7,245 bases of DNA from Acidobacteriota bacterium. Its GTDB lineage: Bacteria; Acidobacteriota; Terriglobia; Terriglobales; Acidobacteriaceae. The translations under genes and the position numbers were made by a program. The notes beneath the pieces were generated by a model that ran no database searches, was not told the DNA's origin, and was given only the letters and a program-made list of their open reading frames with translations. Positions 1-6,482 of this stretch are shown here, piece by piece. Each line of letters opens with the position of its first letter. The stretch's first letter is position 1. The stretch lies in contig JAJZIF010000192.1 of the NCBI GenBank assembly GCA_021810735.1, forward strand, positions 1 through 7,245, given 5' to 3'.

Positions 1-64
1 TTCCATCTCCTTGTTTTCTCAGCTCTTGCCAGAAACAGAAAATGGAACTTCGGAATTCAGGATC

Positions 65-179
65 AGAGCATTTCCCTTATTCCTGTGAACTTTCTGAATT
101 CAACCAAGCGCAGCTTTTCTTAACAGAAAGGCTGCGTTGAGATTCTCTCCTCGGTCTATACCAACAGGGGAAATGCTCT
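65..179. repeat. Nested inverted-repeat element (possible MITE or structured RNA)
   Basis: The outer arms are a perfect 12-bp inverted repeat, AGAGCATTTCCC at 65-76 and GGGAAATGCTCT at 168-179. Between them is a second hairpin. Bases 109-120 pair with 125-136 (one T-G pair) around a TAAC loop, and the stem continues after a left-side bulge, with 96-103 pairing to 137-145 apart from one bulged G. The whole 115-bp unit can therefore extrude as a long imperfect hairpin. It encodes nothing recognisable. Terminal inverted repeats of this length around a non-coding core fit a small non-autonomous mobile element, but I see no clear target-site duplication at the edges. A transcribed small RNA or a REP-like palindrome is equally possible. 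Confidence 0.55.
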
Positions 180-271
180 AACTTTCAGCTCCCAGCTTTT
201 GTGGTGCTCGGATCTGTGAGTGAATTCCTGTGCGTGGTGCGCGTCCTACGCGGAATCTGGGGGAGAGGCGG

Positions 272-302
272 AAAAAGGGGGGATCGATGATCCCCCCTTT
301 TT
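272..302. terminator. Bidirectional Rho-independent terminator
   Basis: A perfect 14-bp stem (five A, six G, then ATC; complemented by GAT, six C, five T) closes a three-base GAT loop. The flanking A and T tracts are part of the dyad, so the structure reads as a GC stem followed by a U tract on both strands. It lies 20 bp beyond the aminotransferase stop codon on the minus strand and almost certainly ends that transcript. It would equally stop any plus-strand transcript arriving from the left. Confidence 0.9.
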
Positions 303-322
303 GCTCTGGTGCGTGGATAGGG

Positions 323-1708
323 TTAGTTCGACATTTCTTTGGCGGCCTGGGTGAGGCTTTCTTCGAGGATGTCGAGAGCAATGGCGGCTTCGTGCTCATT
401 GACGATGAGCGGCGGAGCGAGGCGGATGGAGGTTTCACCGCAGCCGAGGATGAGCAGGCCCTTCTCGAAGCAGAGATCGACGACGCGATCGCGCAATGCG
501 GGAACAGGCTCGCGGGTGTCCTGATCCTTGACGAGTTCGACGCCGATCATGAGGCCGCGGCCGCGGACATCGCCGACATTGGGGTGCCGGCTGAGCCAGG
601 TGCGGAGGCGGTCGAGCATCTGGCCGCCGATTTTGGCGGCGTTGGCGATGCCTTCGCGCTCGAGGATGTCCATGGTGGCAAGCGCGGCGGCGATGGAGAC
701 AGGATTGCCGCCGAAGGTGGAGGCATGGGAGCCGGGCTTCCAGTCCATGATTTCGGCCCTGGTCATGCAGACGCTGAGGGGCATGCCGGAGGCGATGCCC
801 TTGGCGACGGTGATGATGTCGGGCTCGACGCCGGAGTCCTGAATGGCCCACCACTGACCGGTGCGGCCGGCGCCGGACTGGACTTCGTCGGCGACAAGAA
901 GGATGCCGTACTTGTCGCAGATGCGGCGGAGCTCCTGCAGGAAGACGGTGGGCGCGGGGACGTAGCCGCCTTCGCCCTGAATGGGTTCGACGAAGATGGC
1001 GGCGACTTCTTCGGGTGCGAGGACGGTCTTGAAGAGCTTGTCCTCAATGTAGCGGGCGCAGCCGAGCGCGTAGGCTTCCACTTCCTGTGGGCCGCCGGCG
1101 CAGCCGCGATAGGCGTAGGGGTAGCGGACGTGGGTGACGCCGGGGACGAGCGGCGAGAACCGGCGCCGCTGCTGGGGCTTGGAAGCGGTGAGCGAAAGAG
1201 CGCCCATGGTGCGGCCATGGAATGCGCCGAGGAAGGCAATGATGTGCTGGCGTCCGGTGTGGTAGCGGGCGATCTTGAGAGCGCACTCGATGGCTTCCGC
1301 GCCAGAGTTGCCGTAGTAGAAGCGATGGGGCCCCTTCATGGGCGCGACTTTGGAGAGGCGCTCGGCGAGGGTGACCATGTGCTCGTAGTAGAAGTCGGTG
1401 CCGGACATGTGGATGAGCTCGGCGGCCTGCTTCTGGATGGCGGCGACGACTTCAGGATGGCAATGGCCGGTGGAGCAGACGGCGATACCGGCGGCGAAGT
1501 CGAGGAATGTGTTGCCGTCGACGTCTTCGATGCGCAGGCCGCGGCCACGTTTGGCGACCATGGGATAGGAGCGGGTGTAGCTGGGCGAGACGATGCGGTC
1601 GTCGGCTTCGACGACGGCGCGCGCCTTGGGGCCGGGGAGTGGCGTATTGATTTTGGGGCCGTAGGTCTGGCGGATCTGGTCTTCGGTCTGAGTATCGATG
1701 GGCGTCAT
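323..1708 (-). CDS. Class-III PLP aminotransferase (acetylornithine/4-aminobutyrate family)
   Basis: A 461-residue PLP-dependent fold-type I enzyme, normal length for the family and predicted cytosolic. The phosphate-binding GNSGAEA motif is at about residues 133-139, FHGRT at 163-167, the EPIQGEGG strand at 241-248 and the cofactor-ring Asp in DEVQ at 274-277. The Schiff-base lysine is K303 in the sequence TVAKGIASGMP. STFGGNP follows at 330-336. The ATG start is supported by AAGGAG eight bases upstream, and the gene ends in TAA just before a strong terminator, so it is probably monocistronic. Members transfer an amino group from 4-aminobutyrate, ornithine, acetylornithine or similar amines to 2-oxoglutarate. 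The N-terminal PGPKA...SPSYTRSYPMV segment resembles archaeal-type members, some of which are ornithine aminotransferases and some amino-acid racemases. Family assignment is secure; the substrate cannot be read from the sequence, so I give no symbol (gabT-like is the loosest label). Confidence 0.93.
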   Translation of the reverse strand: MTPIDTQTEDQIRQTYGPKINTPLPGPKARAVVEADDRIVSPSYTRSYPMVAKRGRGLRIEDVDGNTFLDFAAGIAVCSTGHCHPEVVAAIQKQAAELIHMSGTDFYYEHMVTLAERLSKVAPMKGPHRFYYGNSGAEAIECALKIARYHTGRQHIIAFLGAFHGRTMGALSLTASKPQQRRRFSPLVPGVTHVRYPYAYRGCAGGPQEVEAYALGCARYIEDKLFKTVLAPEEVAAIFVEPIQGEGGYVPAPTVFLQELRRICDKYGILLVADEVQSGAGRTGQWWAIQDSGVEPDIITVAKGIASGMPLSVCMTRAEIMDWKPGSHASTFGGNPVSIAAALATMDILEREGIANAAKIGGQMLDRLRTWLSRHPNVGDVRGRGLMIGVELVKDQDTREPVPALRDRVVDLCFEKGLLILGCGETSIRLAPPLIVNEHEAAIALDILEESLTQAAKEMSN

Positions 1709-1716
1709 GTGTGTTT

Positions 1717-1722
1717 CTCCTT
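1717..1722 (-). promoter_or_regulatory. Shine-Dalgarno AAGGAG of the aminotransferase gene
   Basis: Reading the minus strand, AAGGAG sits eight bases before the ATG at 1708, an ideal spacing. This fixes the start codon of the aminotransferase and argues against longer in-frame extensions. Confidence 0.85.
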
Positions 1723-1743
1723 GCGGACAGGGGATTTAGTTGG

Positions 1744-1757
1744 TGCCACGAGTGGCA
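1744..1757. promoter_or_regulatory. Palindrome TGCCACGAGTGGCA, possible operator
   Basis: Six-base arms TGCCAC and GTGGCA flank a two-base centre, about 20 bp upstream of the aminotransferase Shine-Dalgarno. The position is where a dimeric repressor would bind near the transcription start. It could equally form a small hairpin in the leader RNA. No regulator gene is adjacent, and I do not recognise the site as that of a known family. Confidence 0.3.
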
Positions 1758-1894
1758 GGATCCCCGAAAGAGCGTTGGGCCGCCCGTGAAAGCGGGGCAG
1801 CGAAGCAGGTGATTGCGGGAGGTCCCACTTCACACCAGCCGATCCAGTTTTTGGGCCGATGAGGCCCGGGCGGATGCGGCGGGGCAGCGGTGGG

Positions 1895-2016
1895 ACTAGA
1901 AAACTGGTCTCATGGAAAGCTCCTTTTCCTGGATGAAGGACTTGAGCCCCGCTTCGATGGCGGGTCTCCTACGTGAGTACCGCCAAAGGCGACAGAGGTA
2001 TGAGACCAGTTTTAGT
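1895..2016. other. Multi-helix structured element, candidate leader RNA or ncRNA
   Basis: A perfect 14-bp inverted repeat (AAAACTGGTCTCAT at 1900-1913, ATGAGACCAGTTTT at 2000-2013) closes the unit, with three further pairs (ACT 1895-1897 to AGT 2014-2016) across a two-base bulge. Inside are three separate hairpins in order: GGAAA/TTTCC (1914-1918 with 1925-1929), GAGCCCCGC/GCGGGTCTC (1944-1952 with 1960-1968, one mismatch) and CGCC/GGCG around AAA (1981-1991). A closed multi-branch layout is typical of riboswitches and small structured RNAs. On the minus strand it would lie about 190 nt upstream of the aminotransferase start; on the plus strand no gene follows. Each closing arm ends in a short T run on its own strand, so a terminator role is possible. 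I could not match it to a known riboswitch class. Confidence 0.45.
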
Positions 2017-2277
2017 CGCTGCCGAAGAGGCTAGGTCGCGTGAGAGTGGGGAGCACGCGAAGATGGCGCCGGGGAGCAATGGAGCGCACAAACGCACCAG
2101 TCCAGCTCTTGCGGCTGAACGCGACCGGATACGGGATGTGCTTGCTGCGCATGGGATCAGACCGAGGGCGAAGTTGCTCGACGGAGTCGCTTGAGAGCAG
2201 GGTAGCATGCACTTCGCGAAATCTGGAAGAGGATCGTACTGACGTATGCTCCGAGTTGGTCGCCGACAGTGAACGAA

Positions 2278-3507
2278 TCATGATGGAGCCAGGGGCTTGG
2301 GCTGCGTTTTTTCCAGATACTGGAAACCCGTCCTGAGGAGGACAGGAGTGGCAAAAGTCGTTACGACGGCCATGAGCACAAGAGTTGTGAACAACTGTGG
2401 TCCGATGAGTCCACTGGACAGGGCGATGTTGGCAATGACCAGTTCCATGACGCCGCGACCGTTTAACCCCATGCCGAGAGTCCAGCTTGCAGCGTGCCCG
2501 AGCTTCGCGAGTCTTCCTCCGATGTAGCCACCGAGGATTTTTCCTGCAAATGAAACAAGCAGGACGGCTGTGACCAGGGTCCAGTCTTTGAGGCTGGAGG
2601 CGTTGAATTCAAGACCGATGGCGGCAAAAAAGACGGGTCCGACGAATCCCATGGTCACGCTGGAGGCGGTTTGTTCAATTTTCTTGAAATTGCTTTTACC
2701 GAGGGCCTCATGACTGAGGAGCATGGAGCCGAAGAATGCGCCGACAACAAAATCAAGCCCGAGAAACTCAGAAAAGCTGGCGAAGGCGATCACGAAGAGC
2801 AGAATGCTGGCGAAGCGTACCTCATCTCCCTTGAAGCTGCTGAGTATCCTCTCGATGGGCCCGGTGGATTTGAGGAGCCTGGCGGGAGAATATCGCCGGA
2901 CGAGCCGGGCAGCGATGGCAAAAACGGCCATGAAAATCAGCGCCTTGCCGAGGGATTGGCTAATAGAAATGAGGAATTGCTGGAGGGTTGCCGGCGCGTT
3001 TTTAAGATCGAGGATTACACCGAGCACCAGCAACGATACGAAATCGTTGGCGACGGATGCGGAGATAATTCGCTGACCGATGTCGCTTTGCAGCTTTCCC
3101 AGGTCCATGAGGATACGGACGCTGACGGGCAGAGCGGTGATGGCGATGCAAAGGCCCAGGAAGGTAGTACGCATGTTATCGAGGCCAAACATGGCGCCGA
3201 GCAAAATTCCACCGATGAGCGGCACAAGAAATCCTGCGGCGCTTACCCATGCGGCGCGGCCACGAAACGAGGCGAGGAGGGTGTCGATATCCATCTCCAT
3301 GCCTGCGAGGAAGACGAGCAGCAGGACGCCGATGTCGGCGATGGCTTTGATCTCAGGGGTGTAGTGGATGTAGCCGAGGCACGACGGGCCGAGGATGATG
3401 CCTGCCGCAATTTCCCCCAGCATGGCCGGCTGCCCGAAACGCGTAGCGATTTCACCCAGGACGCGGGACAGGAGTAACAGGAGCAGAAGGGATTGTATGA
3501 GGGACAT
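2278..3507 (-). CDS. Cation/proton antiporter, CPA2 (Na+/H+ exchanger) family
   Basis: A 409-residue polytopic inner-membrane protein with about 12 hydrophobic segments, matching the Na_H_Exchanger fold. Visible family motifs (numbered from the ATG at 3507) are GEIAAGIILGPS near 31-42, GVLLLVFLAGMEMD near 60-73, ITALPVSVRIL near 123-133, the ion-binding-site pair Asn154-Asp155 in SVANDFVSLL, FVGPVFFAAIGLEFN near 288-302, and GMGLNGRGVMELVIANIA near 345-362. It exchanges Na+ or K+ for protons in pH or ion homeostasis. In characterised relatives, an Asn-Asp pair instead of Asp-Asp goes with electroneutral exchange; applying that here is inference. It ends soon after the last helix and lacks the cytoplasmic TrkA-N/RCK domain of KefB/KefC. 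I chose ATG 3507 over the TTG six bases upstream because GAGG lies six bases before it. Transcribed alone, apparently. Confidence 0.93.
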   Translation of the reverse strand: MSLIQSLLLLLLLSRVLGEIATRFGQPAMLGEIAAGIILGPSCLGYIHYTPEIKAIADIGVLLLVFLAGMEMDIDTLLASFRGRAAWVSAAGFLVPLIGGILLGAMFGLDNMRTTFLGLCIAITALPVSVRILMDLGKLQSDIGQRIISASVANDFVSLLVLGVILDLKNAPATLQQFLISISQSLGKALIFMAVFAIAARLVRRYSPARLLKSTGPIERILSSFKGDEVRFASILLFVIAFASFSEFLGLDFVVGAFFGSMLLSHEALGKSNFKKIEQTASSVTMGFVGPVFFAAIGLEFNASSLKDWTLVTAVLLVSFAGKILGGYIGGRLAKLGHAASWTLGMGLNGRGVMELVIANIALSSGLIGPQLFTTLVLMAVVTTFATPVLLRTGFQYLEKTQPKPLAPS

Positions 3508-3841
3508 GACCAACCTCGATGCGCGAGTTGAGAGGGTAGGCTAGCACAAAGGATCGTGACCGAACACCGGGGCCACCGATCTGCTTGAGAGCCATTGGCC
3601 GGTTGTGAGCTATGGCGCTGCGGTTCCATGCAAGCATCTGGAAGTCACGAGACCGCTGGAAGAGAGAGGAGCCGAGGATTCAGTGGAATCCGGGCCGATG
3701 CATGGCATTTCGTTCACTTCAGCGCATGCGGATGAAAAGTTCGATGGGACGTCCCGGGAAAAGAAGAGTTGTTTCTGTGAGCAAGAATTTGGGTCAGCGA
3801 GCTTTGCGATGTTCGGCAAGACGGTAGGATGTTGATAGCCC
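3508..3841. other. Divergent intergenic region between antiporter and exporter
   Basis: About 330 bp without a credible gene; overlapping short frames on both strands lack motifs. It must hold both divergent promoters, but I find no convincing -35/-10 pair for either gene. The antiporter Shine-Dalgarno GAGG is at 3514-3517 (minus strand). A perfect 10-bp palindrome, GGGACGTCCC at 3746-3755, lies about 90 bp before the exporter start and could be a regulator site, though one such palindrome may be chance. Confidence 0.55.
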
Positions 3842-4819
3842 ATGGGTTCTCCGTTACCCCAATCAAAGCCAGCCCGGATTACTGTGGCGCTTGCATTTGT
3901 CTGCCTTTACGTCTGCTGGGGCGCGACATACACGGCCAACAGCATCGGTGTGAGCCTCTTGCCGGCGACTGTTCTGGCGGGTACCCGTTTGTCGATCAGC
4001 GGAAGTATTTTGCTCGCTTTTTGTTTTTTCACGGGAAGGCAAGTCTTTTTCTCTCGCGGAGTGATGCTGCGGTTGTGGTTATTGGGTGTGATTCTGTTGT
4101 TTGCGGGCCATATTGGACTGGTGTGGAGCGAGAAGTATGTAGCCAGTGGGCTGGCGGCGCTGATTGTGGCCGTGACGCCGCTTTATGTGGCCGTGATTGA
4201 GTCGCTGCTGCCGGGCGGCGAGCGTTTGCGGCAGCGCGGCGTGATCGGGCTGCTGCTGGGCTTTTTTGCTCTGATGGCCCTCATGTGGCGGGACTTCCTT
4301 GCCAGCATGCGGGCGCCAACGCATGGAACCACGATGCAGATGATTGCTTCGGTCGTGCTGCTGCTGGGCGCGCTGAGTTTCGCTTCCGGCTCGGTGCTGT
4401 CGCGGCGGATGCATCTGCCGGTGCATCCGCTAGTGGCGGCCGGATGGGAGATGCTGGCGGCTGGTGTATCCGAACTGCTCGTTGCCACGCTCACATGGCA
4501 ATGGCCTCACGCTATCTGGAATCAGCGCAGTGTTGCGGCAGTTTCTTATCTGATCCTCTTTGGGTCGCTTCTGGGCTTCAGTTGCTACATCTGGCTGATT
4601 CATCACGTTCCGGTGGCCAAGGTGGCGACGTATGCGTACGTGAATCCGGTGGTGGCGGTGATTCTGGGTATGGGGTTTCTGAATGAGCATCCGCACCCAA
4701 GCGAATACGTGGGGATGGTGGCGGTGGTGTGCGCGGTGGCGCTGGTGACGTCGTCCCAGATGACGAGCGGCAAAACGGTGGCAGAGCTGGAAGTGGCTCC
4801 GATTGAGGACAAGGCGTAA
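3842..4819 (+). CDS. EamA/DMT superfamily transporter (YedA-like exporter)
   Basis: A 325-residue inner-membrane protein with ten hydrophobic segments in two homologous five-helix halves (roughly residues 13-150 and 167-305), the usual EamA pair. Typical features are the WGATYTANSIGVSLLPA start of repeat one, ASGLAALIVAVTPLYVAVIE at 101-120 and the AYVNPVVAVILGMGFLNE signature at 265-282 closing repeat two. The pattern is closest to the YedA-like drug/metabolite exporter group; family members export amino acids, other metabolites or drugs, and the substrate here is unknown. A charged C-terminal tail (about 305-325) follows the last helix. ATG 3842 is the first in-frame start, since a TGA precedes it at 3833. 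The only Shine-Dalgarno-like sequence, AGGA at 3826-3829, is 12 bases away, longer than ideal, so translation may be weak. The gene stands alone, divergent from the antiporter and convergent with cysS. Confidence 0.92.
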   Translation: MGSPLPQSKPARITVALAFVCLYVCWGATYTANSIGVSLLPATVLAGTRLSISGSILLAFCFFTGRQVFFSRGVMLRLWLLGVILLFAGHIGLVWSEKYVASGLAALIVAVTPLYVAVIESLLPGGERLRQRGVIGLLLGFFALMALMWRDFLASMRAPTHGTTMQMIASVVLLLGALSFASGSVLSRRMHLPVHPLVAAGWEMLAAGVSELLVATLTWQWPHAIWNQRSVAAVSYLILFGSLLGFSCYIWLIHHVPVAKVATYAYVNPVVAVILGMGFLNEHPHPSEYVGMVAVVCAVALVTSSQMTSGKTVAELEVAPIEDKA

Positions 4820-4820
4820 A

Positions 4821-4837
4821 GGCCGGCCACGCCGGCC
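4821..4837 (+). terminator. GC hairpin after the exporter gene, likely terminator
   Basis: Perfect 7-bp stem GGCCGGC/GCCGGCC with a CAC loop, beginning one base after the exporter TAA. The downstream T tract is interrupted (CAGTTGTCAGTTTT), so intrinsic termination may be inefficient. On the minus strand the hairpin is followed by only TTT, so it may also help end the cysS transcript. Confidence 0.55.
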
Positions 4838-4898
4838 CAGTTGTCAGTTTTCAGTCCTCAGTGCCCAGTCCTCAGTCCCCAGGTTTTGCTGACAACTG
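4838..4898. repeat. CAGTNNN heptamer tract with inverted ends
   Basis: Six consecutive heptamers begin with CAGT at exact 7-base spacing from 4838 to 4879: CAGTTGT, CAGTTTT, CAGTCCT, CAGTGCC, CAGTCCT, CAGTCCC; a degenerate seventh starts CAGG. The first ten bases, CAGTTGTCAG, recur inverted as CTGACAACTG at 4889-4898, so the tract can also fold into a 10-bp stem with a 41-base loop. It fills the gap between two convergent genes and ends 13 bp from the cysS stop. It resembles the short heptanucleotide tandem repeats reported between genes in some cyanobacteria; kinship with those is not established. Confidence 0.75.
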
Positions 4899-4911
4899 AT
4901 TACTGGAGACT

Positions 4912-6387
4912 TTACTTGCGGCGCCAGCGGACGCCGTCTTTGGAGTCTTCGAGGAGAATGCCTTTGGCGGCGAGGTCGTTGCGGATCTGGTCGGCGCGGG
5001 CGAAGTTGCGGGCGCGCTTGGCCTGGGTGCGCTCGTCGACGAGGGATTGAATCTGGTCATCGGTGAGTCCGCGCTGGGCGAGGACTTCGGGCGCGGCCTG
5101 GTCGAGGCGGCCTTCGTGCTCGGCCCAGTCGAGGGCGAATTTCGTGATCGCGGCGTCGCGGTCTTCGAGGACGGCAAAAACGGAGTCGAATTCGCGGAGG
5201 GCGTCGAGGATGGCAGCGGCGTTTTCCTGGCTGAGGGTACCGGAGTCCGTGGCGGCGTTGCCGGCGCGGACGAGTTCGAAGATGGCGGCGCGGGCTTCGG
5301 CAGTGTTGAGGTCATTCTCGAGGCCGGTGCGGAAGGCCTTGCGGCATTCCTCGGTTTCAGCGAGAAGCTCGAAGTTGGTTTCGGCGGCGCGCGGCGCGGC
5401 GAGGATGCGCTGGTGGAAGGCGCGCAGGCGCTCGACGGCAGCCGTCTCGGCTGCGAGACCTTCAAAGGTGAAGTTCAGCTGCTGGCGGTAGGGTACGGAG
5501 ATGAGCAGCATGCGGATGGCGGAGGCTTTGTAGCCCTTGAGGAGCAGGTCGCGGAGGGTGAAGAAGTTGCCTTCGGACTTGGACATCTTGCGGCCTTCGA
5601 CGAGCAGGAAGCGGACGTGGAACCAGTGGCGCGCGAAGGGCTTGTGTGTGACGCACTCGGACTGAGCGATTTCGTTCTCATGATGCGGGAACATGAGGTC
5701 TTCGCCGCCGGCGTGCAGGTCGAGGGTTTCGCCGAGGTATTCCATGGCCATGGCGGAGCACTCGATGTGCCAGCCGGGGCGGCCGGGGCCGAGCTCGGTT
5801 TGCCAGAAGTGCTCGCCGGGCTTGGGGGCTTTCCAGAGGGCGAAGTCGCGTGCGGAGTCTTTCTCGTATTCGTCGACGTCGACGCGTGCGCCGTCGGTGA
5901 TGCCGGTGAGGTCCTTTTTGGAGAGCTTGCCGTAAGCGGGGAAGCGGGAGATGCGGAAGTACCAGGAGCCGTCTTCGGTCTGGTAGGCGATGTCCTGCGC
6001 GGCCAGGCGCTGGATGAGCGAGACCATGAAAGGGATGTGCTCGGTGGCGCGGGCAATGATCTCGGGCCGGGCGACGGTGAGGGCGTCGAGGTCTTCAAAG
6101 AATGCCCGCTCGTATTTCTGGGTGTATTGGGAGATGGGCAGGCCAGCCTGGGCGGCGTTGCGGATAATTTTGTCGTCGACGTCGGTGATGTTCATGACGT
6201 GGCGGACGTTAAGGCCTTCGAGCAGGAGGGCGCGGCGGAGGACGTCGACGTGGCAGAAAGTGCGGAAGTTGCCGATGTGGCCGTAGTCGTAGACGGTGGG
6301 GCCGCAGGCGTACATGCGGAAGGTGCTGCCGTCGGCGGGGGTGAGAGGTTCGATTTGGCCGGAGAGGGTGTTGAAGAGTCGAATCAT
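4912..6387 (-). CDS. cysS: Cysteinyl-tRNA synthetase
   Basis: A 491-residue class-Ia aminoacyl-tRNA synthetase that activates cysteine with ATP and charges tRNA-Cys in the cytosol; essential in most bacteria. The N-terminus MIRLFNTLSGQIEPLTP aligns with the family start. The class-I HIGH motif appears as HIGN (37-40) after CGPTVYDYG. The four zinc ligands that recognise the cysteine thiol are in place: Cys28, Cys210, His235 and Glu239, the last two in FPHHENEIAQSE. KMSKS is intact at 267-271, and WHIECSAMAMEYLG surrounds Cys210. The helical DALR-type and C-terminal anticodon-binding part fills about 340-491. The reading frame stays open for 95 codons upstream of ATG 6387, but that extension is not family-like, so I reject it. 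No strong Shine-Dalgarno precedes the ATG; the sequence upstream is CCTGCTGCCCGC. The gene is monocistronic here and converges on the exporter. Confidence 0.97.
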   Translation of the reverse strand: MIRLFNTLSGQIEPLTPADGSTFRMYACGPTVYDYGHIGNFRTFCHVDVLRRALLLEGLNVRHVMNITDVDDKIIRNAAQAGLPISQYTQKYERAFFEDLDALTVARPEIIARATEHIPFMVSLIQRLAAQDIAYQTEDGSWYFRISRFPAYGKLSKKDLTGITDGARVDVDEYEKDSARDFALWKAPKPGEHFWQTELGPGRPGWHIECSAMAMEYLGETLDLHAGGEDLMFPHHENEIAQSECVTHKPFARHWFHVRFLLVEGRKMSKSEGNFFTLRDLLLKGYKASAIRMLLISVPYRQQLNFTFEGLAAETAAVERLRAFHQRILAAPRAAETNFELLAETEECRKAFRTGLENDLNTAEARAAIFELVRAGNAATDSGTLSQENAAAILDALREFDSVFAVLEDRDAAITKFALDWAEHEGRLDQAAPEVLAQRGLTDDQIQSLVDERTQAKRARNFARADQIRNDLAAKGILLEDSKDGVRWRRK

Positions 6388-6482
6388 GCGGGCAGCAGGC
6401 CTGTTTGGGGGCGATGTGTCGCGTATCCCTTTGAAAATTCTACCAGTGCTGGTCGCAGGGGGTGCCGGCCGCACTCGCGATC

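Larger units (their letters stand above)
1..322. other. Gene-free left flank with structured DNA
   Basis: I see no credible coding sequence here; the reading frames present lack family motifs and a ribosome-binding site. The segment is more AT-rich than the rest of the window. It contains a nested inverted repeat and a terminator hairpin, both listed separately. A weaker dyad (TTCCAT at 1-6 with ATGGAA at 42-47) and an imperfect direct repeat of GAACTT-(2-3 nt)-GAATTCA (45-59 and 87-102) are also visible. The window edge cuts whatever lies to the left. Confidence 0.6.
1709..2277. other. 569-bp intergenic region between antiporter and aminotransferase
   Basis: No credible gene: the short frames here lack motifs and overlap on several strands. 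Going left from the antiporter stop, 2017-2277 shows nothing I can interpret. The 1895-2016 element is listed separately. A smaller dyad follows (GTCCCAC 1822-1828 with GTGGGAC 1890-1896) enclosing a GGGCC-GATGA-GGCCC hairpin at 1853-1867. Its right arm shares bases 1895-1896 with the larger element, so the two outer stems compete slightly. The aminotransferase promoter should lie in this region, but I find no convincing -35/-10 pair. Confidence 0.6.

Noticed and set aside
230..1789. 519-residue plus-strand open frame opposite the aminotransferase
   Set aside because: It mirrors the real gene, is dominated by Gly, Ala, Asp and Glu runs with no family motif, lacks a ribosome-binding site, and runs through the terminator hairpin. 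Antisense frames of this kind are common in GC-rich genes.
1973..2336. Small overlapping frames in the 1709-2277 gap, including 73- and 98-residue plus-strand ones
   Set aside because: No convincing ribosome-binding site, no recognisable motif, and they overlap each other and the structured element on both strands.
2671..3477. 268-residue plus-strand open frame opposite the antiporter
   Set aside because: Highly charged, motif-free translation of the complement of membrane-helix codons; the minus-strand protein is clearly real.
3825..3830. TAGGAT as a -10 box for the exporter
   Set aside because: It would leave a leader of only about five bases and lacks a -35 at proper spacing; it overlaps the only Shine-Dalgarno-like sequence.
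3605..3843. Several 70-80 residue frames on both strands in the divergent gap
   Set aside because: Overlapping frames on opposite strands without motifs or good initiation signals; the gap is better explained as promoter DNA.
6437..6442. TAGAAT on the minus strand as a cysS -10 box
   Set aside because: It is a fair -10 match about 45 bases before the predicted start codon, but no -35-like hexamer occurs 16-18 bases upstream.
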